Shown piece after piece: positions 1-6,731 of a stretch of 8,840 nt of DNA (the stretch's first letter is position 1; each line of letters opens with the position of its first letter). The notes below the pieces were generated by a model. The model was given only the letters and a program-made list of their open reading frames with translations, ran no database searches and was not told the origin of the DNA. The translations under genes were made by a program, and so were the position numbers. The stretch is from Pseudomonadota bacterium (lineage in GTDB: Bacteria; Bdellovibrionota; Bdellovibrionia; Bdellovibrionales; JAEYZS01): the NCBI GenBank assembly GCA_023427925.1, contig JAEYZS010000012.1, positions 1 to 8,840 on the forward strand, given 5' to 3'.

Positions 1-237
1 GTTATGGATCATCCGGGAACTTCATTTATGGAGTCTGGCTGGGCGAAGAATATTTCTTTAGAGTTCAAAACTTGCCTTTATAAGACTAGCGATATTCCTA
101 AAAACACTCAGCCAAATGATTTAGATTTTGCAAAACCACTTAAATGCTTTACATGGGCTAGCTCTCTTATTTTTGATCATTCTAATGGCACTATCACTAG
201 ACCTGTTGGGATCCATCCGTACTGCACGTCTAAATAA
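1..237 (+). CDS. 3' end of an unrecognised protein (5' end outside window)
   Basis: The reading frame is open from base 1, so the ATG at 4 is probably an internal Met, and it ends in a tandem TAA TAA at 235-240. About 78 residues are visible. They contain two cysteines in the first two thirds (KTCLYK, LKCFTW) and a third near the end (HPYCTSK). I recognise no domain. The visible part has no membrane segment, and its polar, Asn/Ser/Thr-containing composition would suit an exported protein; that is a guess. The gap of about 40 bases to the next gene contains a promoter-like sequence, so this gene need not share a transcript with the murein genes. It could also be a short independent gene starting at 4, but no Shine-Dalgarno can be checked because the window begins there. 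Confidence 0.45.
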   Translation, partial: VMDHPGTSFMESGWAKNISLEFKTCLYKTSDIPKNTQPNDLDFAKPLKCFTWASSLIFDHSNGTITRPVGIHPYCTSK

Positions 238-243
238 TAAGTT

Positions 244-271
244 TTGACTGTATTTCTAGCCCTGCTACCAT
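244..271 (+). promoter_or_regulatory. Candidate sigma70-type promoter of the murein-recycling unit
   Basis: TTGACT at 244-249 matches the -35 consensus at 5 of 6 positions. After a 16-base spacer, TACCAT at 266-271 matches the -10 at 4 of 6. The predicted transcription start, about seven bases past the -10, falls at or next to the ATG at 278. This is inferred from consensus only. Confidence 0.4.
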
Positions 272-277
272 AAAGGG

Positions 278-1204
278 ATGAAAAATTGGAAGTACTTAAA
301 TCCTGGTGATATTGTTGATGTGGTGGCCCCGTCTTCTTACACTTCAAGAGAGAAGCTCAAAGCTGGAATCGCTTACCTTAAATCTCTAGGTTTGGTTGTT
401 CGCATGCCTAAAGATCTTGTTAGACCTGATTTTGTTTATGCAAACACAACCAAAAAATCCCTCGAGCATATGAAGAAAGCTTTTTATGCGAAAGACAGTA
501 AAGCGGTCTGGTGTTTGCGTGGTGGCTCTGGTGGATTTCGTTTTATGAAAGATATCTACAAGTGGAAAAAACCAAAAACTCACAAAGTCTTTATTGGAAT
601 TAGTGATACGACGTATATCCATATGTTTTTGAATCAAAAATGGGGTTGGCAGACTCTTCATGCTCCGATGATTTCTATGCTTGGACCTAAGACTTCAAGT
701 CGGAAAGAGAAAAAAGACCTCGAAAAAGTGATTTTTGGGCGCACAAATAAAGCCGTCTTTAATCGATTAACTCCAATGAATGATGCTGCTCGAAAACACA
801 AAAAAGTATCTGGTGAAATTGTTGGTGGCAATCTTTGCATAGTGGAATCGACTATCGGAACTTTCTATAAACCTCAGTTCAAGGGCAAAATGGTTTTTCT
901 CGAGGACATTGATGAAAGAGGCTACGCTCTTGAAAGGTCGCTGGAGCATTTGCGAAACGCAGGAGTCTTTGAAGGAATAAAGGCAATAGTGTTTGGAGAT
1001 TTCGTAGGTGGAGAAGAAAAAGATGGTAAGGATCTCACTTTGACGGCACTTAAACGTTTTGCTGAAAGCTGTAAGTTCCCTGTCATTCGTGGAGTGAAAT
1101 CAGGTCACGGAGATTTGGTAAGAACTCTACCTTTTAATACTCACGCAGAACTATTCTTAGGTAAAAAAGCAACTTTAGTCGTAGAGACGGGTGGAGAAGT
1201 TTAG
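278..1204 (+). CDS. ldcA: LD-carboxypeptidase (peptidase family S66, LdcA/MccF-like)
   Basis: This 308-residue cytoplasmic enzyme should remove the terminal D-Ala from murein tetrapeptide (L-Ala-D-Glu-mDAP-D-Ala), giving the tripeptide used in cell-wall recycling. The N-terminus has the family opening LNPGDIVDVVAPSS (7-20). The conserved WCLRGGSGGFR stretch lies near 78-88. The nucleophile is expected to be Ser109 in GISDTT, and the other triad members Glu209 in VFLED and His277 in SGHGD, matching the Ser-Glu-His triad known for S66. Length is normal and there is no signal peptide. ATG 278 is the only usable start, because an in-frame stop lies at 257-259 and the family N-terminus begins within a few codons. 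AAAGGG abuts the ATG with no spacing, so initiation is unusual. MccF-type immunity proteins share the fold, but the neighbouring mpl favours murein recycling. Confidence 0.92.
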   Translation: MKNWKYLNPGDIVDVVAPSSYTSREKLKAGIAYLKSLGLVVRMPKDLVRPDFVYANTTKKSLEHMKKAFYAKDSKAVWCLRGGSGGFRFMKDIYKWKKPKTHKVFIGISDTTYIHMFLNQKWGWQTLHAPMISMLGPKTSSRKEKKDLEKVIFGRTNKAVFNRLTPMNDAARKHKKVSGEIVGGNLCIVESTIGTFYKPQFKGKMVFLEDIDERGYALERSLEHLRNAGVFEGIKAIVFGDFVGGEEKDGKDLTLTALKRFAESCKFPVIRGVKSGHGDLVRTLPFNTHAELFLGKKATLVVETGGEV

Positions 1205-1206
1205 TG
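1193..1206 (+). promoter_or_regulatory. Shine-Dalgarno and GTG start of the serine hydrolase gene
   Basis: GGAG at 1193-1196 lies seven bases before GTG 1204, inside the last codons of the LD-carboxypeptidase gene. The stop TAG (1202-1204) and the start GTG (1204-1206) share one base, which suggests translational coupling. Confidence 0.7.
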
Positions 1207-2262
1207 TTAGAGAAAAGAGTCAAAAAGGAGCTCGAACTTTTTGTAGGGAATGTCACCCCTGGCTTGAAGATTCAAACTTTCTACAAGGGCTCAAAACTTT
1301 TAGATCTAGAAATGGGTGACGTGTATCCCTATTACGATCTTGCTTCTTTGACGAAAGTTATTTTTTCAACCACGCTCTTTATGAACCTCTATGGAAATTT
1401 GCCAAGAATTTTGGAAGATAAAGTTTTGAAGCATTTAAATTGGTTTATGAAGTCCTCGGTTTCAGTGCGAGAGCTTTTGACTCACACCTCGGGATTAACA
1501 TGGTGGAAGCCTCTTTATCAATCTATAAACATGGATGCGCCAAGAGAGGAGCGATGGAACTCGCTTAAAAATATCCTAGCTAACGAAAAAATTGAACTTG
1601 CTCCAAAAGCTGTTTACTCAGATTTAAACTTCTTGATGTTGGGGTTTTTGTTAGAGGAAAATTACAATAAACCTCTGAATGATCTCTGGAGTTTAATTCA
1701 AGAAGAGTTTAAATTGTCTCATACGTCGTTTCATATCGACAACCAATCACCTCATAGTATCAATAAATATGCACCGACAGAGGAATGTTCGTGGAGACAA
1801 AGAAGACTACAGGGCCAAGTTCATGATGAAAACGCCTTTGCACTAGGAGGAGTTGCTCCACACGCAGGTCTATTTGGAACAATCGATGATCTTTCATTAT
1901 GGATGTTGCAACTTCGCGAATTGTTTGTGAGTGAAAATAATAAAAAAGGAAACTTCATTACATCAGAGACTGTTCAGACGTTTTTTAAAAGGGCGATCTC
2001 GCCATCGGTGGGAGATTTTGCCCTCGGATTTATGATGAAGAGCGCGGAAAATTCAACGGCTGGAACATTGATGTCTAGGAATACCATCGGACACACAGGG
2101 TTCACTGGAACTTCAGTGTGGTTTGATCTAGATAATGACCTTATTGTGAGTGTGCTATCAAATCGTGTATTTTTCGGGCGCGGGAATACAGAACAAACTC
2201 GTGCGATGAGAGCGGCGATTCACGATACAATATTTAAAAATGTGGTGGGACAGGGAGAGTAA
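1204..2262 (+). CDS. Beta-lactamase-fold serine hydrolase (class C / PF00144 type), probably murein-related
   Basis: The 352-residue protein has the three active-site signatures of the class C beta-lactamase/DD-peptidase fold: SxxK as Ser48-Leu-Thr-Lys51 (ASLTK), a YxN-equivalent Tyr138-Ser-Asp140 (YSDLNF) and a KTG-equivalent His297-Thr-Gly299 (HTGFTG). It also has the usual RELLTHTSGL segment (89-98). The stretch VHDENAFALGG..PHAGLF (206-224) resembles the segment in YfeW/PBP4B-like proteins and in the hydrolase domain fused to NagZ in some bacteria; this is from memory of the family. No signal peptide is visible, so it should be cytoplasmic, unlike a true AmpC. Sitting between an LD-carboxypeptidase and Mpl, it may act on recycled muropeptides as a DD-carboxypeptidase, amidase or esterase. 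The exact reaction cannot be assigned. Confidence 0.88.
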   Translation: MLEKRVKKELELFVGNVTPGLKIQTFYKGSKLLDLEMGDVYPYYDLASLTKVIFSTTLFMNLYGNLPRILEDKVLKHLNWFMKSSVSVRELLTHTSGLTWWKPLYQSINMDAPREERWNSLKNILANEKIELAPKAVYSDLNFLMLGFLLEENYNKPLNDLWSLIQEEFKLSHTSFHIDNQSPHSINKYAPTEECSWRQRRLQGQVHDENAFALGGVAPHAGLFGTIDDLSLWMLQLRELFVSENNKKGNFITSETVQTFFKRAISPSVGDFALGFMMKSAENSTAGTLMSRNTIGHTGFTGTSVWFDLDNDLIVSVLSNRVFFGRGNTEQTRAMRAAIHDTIFKNVVGQGE

Positions 2263-2266
2263 AGTG
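2253..2266 (+). promoter_or_regulatory. Shine-Dalgarno that decides the mpl start (GTG 2264)
   Basis: GGGAG at 2253-2257 is six bases before GTG 2264. The in-frame ATG at 2240 has only an A/T-rich stretch before it. The stop of the upstream gene (TAA 2260-2262) is one base before the GTG, a coupled stop-start arrangement. Confidence 0.75.
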
Positions 2267-3673
2267 GGAAATCATAGCGGAAAACATATTCATCTTATGG
2301 GCATTTGCGGAACGGCTATGGCTTCACTTGCAGGATTATTTAAATCTCTTGGCGCAAATGTTACAGGAAGTGACCAGAATGTCTATCCACCAATGTCCAC
2401 ACAACTTGAAAAGCTCGGAATTAAGATTAAAGAAGGTTACAAAAAGGAAAACCTAACTCCAGCACCGGACTTGGTTGTTGTAGGAAACGTCATTAGAAAA
2501 GATTACGACGAGGCTCAAGCATTGTTGGCATCAGAAATTCCGTATACTTCTCTTCCAAAAGCAATTGGTGACTATGTTATCGAAGATCGACATTCCGTAG
2601 TGGTGAGCGGAACTCACGGAAAGACCACGACAACATCCATGATGGCTTGGGTTGCAGAAACGGTGGGGGTAAAGCCTGGCTTTTTGATAGGTGGGATTCC
2701 AAAAAATTACGATTTTTCATTTAAAATTCCAGAAGGGAACTTCTTTGTCATCGAAGGTGATGAATACGATACAGCGTTTTTTGATAAAGTTCCAAAATTT
2801 GTTCACTACAAACCTAAATCTGTGATTTTAACTTCTATTGAATTTGATCACGTGGATATTTATAGAGACATAAATGATGTGAAAGTGGCCTTTCACAAAC
2901 TGATGGATTTAATTCCAGAAGATGGAAATTTAATATACTGGGCAGGCGGGCAGCATGTGGTCGAAGCTGCAAAGCTCAGCAAAGCCAAAAACAAATTTTC
3001 CTATGGCATTGATCAAGGGGATTTCCAAGCAAAGAATATCCAGTTTACCAATGAATTCTGTGAGTTTGATATTGAGTTTGAAGGAAAGGTTGTAGATCAC
3101 CTTCGACTCTCTGTATTTGGCAGATTCAATATCTTAAACGCACTTGCCACCTACGCGCTTTCAAAAACACTAGGCTGGGATTTAGATTTAGTAAAGAAAT
3201 CCTATGAAACTTTTAAGGGTGTAAAGAGAAGACAAGAAATCATCGGCACTCCAAACAATATCACAGTGATCGAAGACTTTGCTCACCATCCAACAGCGGT
3301 GGAATTAACCATCGATGCCGTTAAAGAAAGATATCAAAACGCAAAAGTATTTGCTCTTTTTGAACCAAGATCTGCAACTTCAAGAAGAAATATTTTTCAA
3401 AAAGAATATTCAAAGGCATTTCAAAAAGCTGATGTGACTATATTACCAGATGTATTTAATGCCGCTCAACTCAAAGAGTCTGAACGTCTTTCTATAGATG
3501 GCATTATGAGTGAGCTAAAGAAAAAAGGTAAAGAGGGACATGTAATCCCAAGAATAGACGACATCGTATCCTTCTTAAAGAACGCAGCAAAACCAGGTGA
3601 CGTCATTCTAATCATGTCCAACGGATCATTTGGCGGCATTTACCAAAAGATTCTCACAGCTTTGGCAAAATAA
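2264..3673 (+). CDS. mpl: UDP-N-acetylmuramate:L-alanyl-gamma-D-glutamyl-meso-diaminopimelate ligase
   Basis: Mpl joins recycled murein tripeptide to UDP-MurNAc in an ATP-dependent reaction, feeding it back into peptidoglycan precursor synthesis. The 469-residue protein has the Mur-ligase plan. The N-terminal nucleotide-binding motif is HLMGICGTAMASLAGLF, followed by the ATP loop GTHGKTT at 116-122. The Mpl-type DEYDTAFFDK begins near 166 and continues to FDHVDIY near 194. The C-terminal domain has EDFAHHPTAV near 337 and FEPRSATSRR near 366. The DEYDTAFFD and FEPRS segments separate Mpl from MurC. I chose GTG 2264 over the in-frame ATG at 2240 because it has a Shine-Dalgarno and gives an N-terminus starting close to the conserved KHIHLMG strand; the ATG would add eight residues and overlap the previous gene. 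It is the third gene of the recycling unit. Confidence 0.96.
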   Translation: MGNHSGKHIHLMGICGTAMASLAGLFKSLGANVTGSDQNVYPPMSTQLEKLGIKIKEGYKKENLTPAPDLVVVGNVIRKDYDEAQALLASEIPYTSLPKAIGDYVIEDRHSVVVSGTHGKTTTTSMMAWVAETVGVKPGFLIGGIPKNYDFSFKIPEGNFFVIEGDEYDTAFFDKVPKFVHYKPKSVILTSIEFDHVDIYRDINDVKVAFHKLMDLIPEDGNLIYWAGGQHVVEAAKLSKAKNKFSYGIDQGDFQAKNIQFTNEFCEFDIEFEGKVVDHLRLSVFGRFNILNALATYALSKTLGWDLDLVKKSYETFKGVKRRQEIIGTPNNITVIEDFAHHPTAVELTIDAVKERYQNAKVFALFEPRSATSRRNIFQKEYSKAFQKADVTILPDVFNAAQLKESERLSIDGIMSELKKKGKEGHVIPRIDDIVSFLKNAAKPGDVILIMSNGSFGGIYQKILTALAK

Positions 3674-3714
3674 GAGCTTATAGGCAGAAGTCATTAGTTT
3701 GCGGTGAGTCATCC

Positions 3715-3746
3715 AGGCTTTGTTTTTGAAACATTTGAGCCTTTTT
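3715..3746 (+). terminator. Weak Rho-independent terminator candidate after mpl
   Basis: AGGCT at 3715-3719 pairs with AGCCT at 3738-3742, with an inner GTTT/AAAC pair, and T residues run to 3746. The stem is short and interrupted. It lies in the 110-base gap between mpl and mutS, where a unit boundary is expected. Confidence 0.35.
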
Positions 3747-3783
3747 AGTATCCCTTTCTTTTTGATCTTTACGAGGGAAATCA

Positions 3784-6324
3784 ATGGAAAAAGCGGCGGA
3801 TAAAAAGCTCACCCCACTCATGAAGCAGTATTGGGATGTTAAATCTGTTCACACGGACAAGATTCTATTCTTCCGTATGGGAGATTTTTATGAGCTTTTT
3901 GATCAGGATGCTGTCACAGCAGCCCCAATCCTTGGAATTGCGCTTACTGCAAGAAACAAGAATCAAGCTGATGCAACGCCGATGTGTGGGATGCCTCATC
4001 ACAGTGTTGCTAACTACATCAATAAACTTCTTAGCCATAATTTTAAGGTGGCTATATGTGATCAAATTGAAGATCCATCCACAGCAAAAGGGATCGTCAA
4101 GCGCGCAGTCACTCGTATTCTGTCGCCAGGAATGGTTTATGATCCAGATACTTTAGATCAGATCACGAGTAATTATATTTGCAGTTACGACGAAACAACG
4201 GTTTCATTTTTGGATGCGACAACAGGTGAGGCGTTTTTCTATAAATTTGGAAATGAGATTGAAAAACAAAAACTCATCAATATCCTCCAGCCTGTAGAAT
4301 TGGTTTTAGATTCTAAAACCTATAATAAGTATTTAGAAAATAAAACGGAGCTATCTGGCCCATGCGTGACTGAACATAATGAGCTTACTGGCAAAAATAT
4401 TCATATCTCATCGGCACGGCTGATTTCCTACGCGGTGACAATGCAAGGAGAAACGGTTCTACAAACTCTCGGTGAGTTTGAAGAGAGATTTTTTGCCGAG
4501 CGCATGGAGTTGAACTTTCAGACTGTAAAACACCTAGAAATCTTTGAAACCTACCGTGGAGAAACCAAGGGTTCCTTTTTTCAAGCGATTAATAAAACCA
4601 AAACGGCAGCAGGCGCGCGCAAATTAAAAAACTGGATATTGTTCCCATTACAAAACCCAGAAAGCATTTTAAATCGCCAAGCTCAGGTCAAAGCCTGGGT
4701 GAATAACCCAGCGGACCTCAAGCGACTCAGACAAGTTTTTAGTGAAATGGGAGATATCGAGCGTCGATTAGGGAAAATTTCAAATCCCACGTGCAACGCT
4801 CGAGATTTTATTGCTTTAAAAAATTCCTTGGTAGCAGGTCTTCAAGTTTCAGAACTTTCGCGCGGACCAAGATCACTTTCAAAAAATTCATTTACTAAAG
4901 ATCTTGAAGTCGCTAGCCAAAAGATTTCTAGTCTGATCCAAAAAATTGAAAGAACAATTGTCGACGAGCCACCCTTATCAACAAAAAATGGCCATATGAT
5001 CAGAGCGGGCTTTGATACGGACCTCGATCATTTGATCAAGCTCACAGAAGATTCTCAAGGCCTTTTAAATGAGATGGAAGCCCGTGAAAAAGAAACTTAT
5101 CAAATCCCATCTCTTAAAATCAGATACAATTCAGTCTTTGGATTTTATATAGAAGTCACCAAGACTCATACTGACAAAGTGCCAAAGCACTACGTGCGTA
5201 AGCAAACACTCACAAACGCTGAAAGATACATCACAGATGAGCTTTATAAACTCGAACAACAAGTTCTATCCGCAAAGACTAAAAGGGAAGAGCTAGAGTT
5301 TGCTATTTTTGAAAGTCTTAAGAATGAAATTCTTAAAAACGCTCAAGAGCTTTTAAAGTTTGCCCATGAGTGGAGTGAAGTGGACGTGATCAGTTCCCTT
5401 GCTTGGCTTGCTATCGAGATGAACTATACAATGCCATCATTTACAAAAAATAGAAGCTTAAAGTTAAAAAGCTCTCGCCACCCTGTGATCGAGCAACTTT
5501 CACTAAAACCGTTTGTCCCAAACGATATTGAAATCGCTCCTAATGGTTGCATGTTGCTTACCGGACCGAACATGGCAGGTAAGTCGACGTTGATGAGGCA
5601 AGTTGCACTTACGGCAATTCTTGCGCAAATGGGGTCTTTTATTCCAGCAAAAGAATCTCAGATTCCTATCTTTGATCGTATATTCACTCGTATTGGTGCA
5701 AGCGACAACTTAAGTGAAGGCCTTTCGACATTCATGGTGGAAATGACGGAAACGGCTTATCTTCTTAAAAACTCAACTGAGAAGTCTCTCGTTGTTTTAG
5801 ATGAAATCGGTAGGGGGACGAGTACCTATGATGGAATGAGTTTGGCGCAAGCCATTCTCGAGTACTTAGTCACTCAGGTGCGCTCAACAACACTCTTTGC
5901 AACTCACTATCATGAAATCACATCTCTCCAGGCTCGATATCCGCAGATTGAAAACGTTCATATGAGGGTCGCTGAGGCGAGTCTTTCAAAGGGTAAAGAG
6001 ATCACTTTTCTTTACACACTCACTCGAGGACCTGCGAATAAAACTTATGGGATTGAGGTTGCGAAACTTGCGGGCTTGCCTGTTCAGGTTACAAATCTTG
6101 CAAAGAAGCTTCTCGAGCAAAAGGAGGGTTTACGAGAAGAAAGTCTGCCTCTTTTTTCGTCCAACTTTACTGAACTTTCAAAAGGGGAATTGGAGGAAAG
6201 CTCAGTCGAGTTCCCTGACAAATATCGAGATGTTATAGAGGAGATTTCGAAATTCCCTACGGCTCAAACAAGCCCTTTGGATGCATTAAATAAGATCGAA
6301 GCTTGGAAAAAAGAGCTTAATTAG
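3784..6324 (+). CDS. mutS: DNA mismatch repair protein MutS
   Basis: This 846-residue protein recognises mismatches and small loops as a dimer and recruits MutL using ATP. The N-terminal mismatch-reading domain carries MGDFYELF, with the Phe-x-Glu pair at Phe35 and Glu37 (E. coli Phe36/Glu38). The connector, lever and clamp regions follow, including the clamp segment YNSVFGFYIEVTK. The C-terminal ABC-type ATPase has Walker A GPNMAGKST at 594-602, the signature region SDNLSEGLSTFMVEM, Walker B LVVLDEIGRGTST with Asp673-Glu674, and the ATHYHEIT switch with His708. The ending SPLDALNKIEAWKKEL is the usual MutS1 tail, so the gene is complete and intact. GAGGG at 3773-3777 is six bases before ATG 3784. 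It stands alone here, without mutL, between a murein unit and a regulator-pilin unit. Confidence 0.99.
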   Translation: MEKAADKKLTPLMKQYWDVKSVHTDKILFFRMGDFYELFDQDAVTAAPILGIALTARNKNQADATPMCGMPHHSVANYINKLLSHNFKVAICDQIEDPSTAKGIVKRAVTRILSPGMVYDPDTLDQITSNYICSYDETTVSFLDATTGEAFFYKFGNEIEKQKLINILQPVELVLDSKTYNKYLENKTELSGPCVTEHNELTGKNIHISSARLISYAVTMQGETVLQTLGEFEERFFAERMELNFQTVKHLEIFETYRGETKGSFFQAINKTKTAAGARKLKNWILFPLQNPESILNRQAQVKAWVNNPADLKRLRQVFSEMGDIERRLGKISNPTCNARDFIALKNSLVAGLQVSELSRGPRSLSKNSFTKDLEVASQKISSLIQKIERTIVDEPPLSTKNGHMIRAGFDTDLDHLIKLTEDSQGLLNEMEAREKETYQIPSLKIRYNSVFGFYIEVTKTHTDKVPKHYVRKQTLTNAERYITDELYKLEQQVLSAKTKREELEFAIFESLKNEILKNAQELLKFAHEWSEVDVISSLAWLAIEMNYTMPSFTKNRSLKLKSSRHPVIEQLSLKPFVPNDIEIAPNGCMLLTGPNMAGKSTLMRQVALTAILAQMGSFIPAKESQIPIFDRIFTRIGASDNLSEGLSTFMVEMTETAYLLKNSTEKSLVVLDEIGRGTSTYDGMSLAQAILEYLVTQVRSTTLFATHYHEITSLQARYPQIENVHMRVAEASLSKGKEITFLYTLTRGPANKTYGIEVAKLAGLPVQVTNLAKKLLEQKEGLREESLPLFSSNFTELSKGELEESSVEFPDKYRDVIEEISKFPTAQTSPLDALNKIEAWKKELN

Positions 6325-6367
6325 GTCAGCTATAAAGATAAAATTTTAATCACAATGCTTACTTTGA

Positions 6368-6386
6368 AGGCATATTTTGTATGCCT
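6368..6386 (+). other. Hairpin 44 bases after mutS
   Basis: AGGCATA (6368-6374) and TATGCCT (6380-6386) form a perfect 7-bp stem with a five-base loop TTTTG. No T-run follows, so it is not a standard Rho-independent terminator. It could stabilise the mutS 3' end or be a dyad binding site. Confidence 0.45.
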
Positions 6387-6494
6387 AAGGTCTAGAATTC
6401 AGAGCCTATTATTGAAGCCCTAAACATTGTGAGATATGGACGATCGTCTGTAAACTGTTTTTTAGCAAAATGATGAGTTTCTGGTTAAATCCCC

Positions 6495-6519
6495 AAATTT
6501 CTTAAAAAATCTTAAAAAA
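6495..6519. repeat. Helically phased A-tracts with a tandem 10-base repeat
   Basis: The unit TCTTAAAAAA occurs twice back to back (6500-6509 and 6510-6519), preceded by AAATTT at 6495-6500. The A-tract centres are about 9-10 bases apart, the spacing expected to produce intrinsic DNA curvature. This could be an UP-like or curved upstream element for the regulator promoter. Confidence 0.55.
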
Positions 6520-6602
6520 GTGCTTGGCTAAGAGAATTTTATTAATCACACTTTAATTAACCTTCACGGACTTTTATTGAGTCTAGTTTTAGGGGGGACA
6601 AA

Positions 6603-6637
6603 GAGTTCTTAAATTGATTTGGGAACTCAAGTAGTTC
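6603..6637 (+). repeat. Three GAGTTC/GAACTC-type arms forming competing inverted repeats
   Basis: GAGTTC (6603-6608) is complementary to GAACTC (6623-6628) across 14 bases. GAACT (6623-6627) is also complementary to AGTTC (6633-6637) across five bases. The central arm can pair with only one partner at a time. The arms flank and overlap the -35 of the promoter candidate, so they could be repressor half-sites or, in a longer transcript, alternative RNA stems. Confidence 0.45.
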
Positions 6638-6647
6638 AGACTTTAAT
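6619..6647 (+). promoter_or_regulatory. Candidate sigma70-type promoter of the LuxR-type gene
   Basis: TTGGGA (6619-6624, 4 of 6 consensus matches) and TTTAAT (6642-6647, 5 of 6) are separated by exactly 17 bases. The predicted start near 6654 gives a leader of about 93 bases. The -10 lies within the left arm of the 10-bp inverted repeat at 6638-6664. Confidence 0.4.
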
Positions 6648-6664
6648 AGAGGCGATTAAAGTCT
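6638..6664 (+). repeat. Perfect 10-bp inverted repeat, operator or hairpin
   Basis: AGACTTTAAT (6638-6647) and ATTAAAGTCT (6655-6664) are exact reverse complements separated by AGAGGCG. On DNA the repeat would cover the -10 and start point of the promoter candidate, a classic repressor position. In RNA from an upstream start it would be a stable stem with a seven-base loop. No T-run follows, so it is not a terminator. Confidence 0.65.
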
Positions 6665-6731
6665 AAGATAAAGGACATAAATTAAACGGAAAGTTGATTC
6701 AAAGAAATGAGTCATATCCGGCAAACTTTAA

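Noticed and set aside
386..949. Minus-strand open frames inside the LD-carboxypeptidase gene
   Set aside because: They lie antisense to a gene with a complete active site, show no recognisable domain, and are explained as shadow frames.
278..1204. MccF-type microcin immunity protein as the function of the S66 peptidase
   Set aside because: The fold is shared, but tight linkage to mpl argues for murein recycling.
3836..4156. Plus-strand open frame of 106 codons inside mutS
   Set aside because: It overlaps the conserved N-terminal domain of mutS in another frame and has no recognisable motif or own ribosome binding site.
6354..6422. Short ORF starting ATGCTTACT after mutS (22 codons)
   Set aside because: No Shine-Dalgarno is present and it contains the hairpin at 6368-6386; coding potential cannot be supported.
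6470..6505. Tiny ORF MMSFWLNPQIS in the intergenic region
   Set aside because: Eleven codons with no ribosome binding site; it is probably chance.
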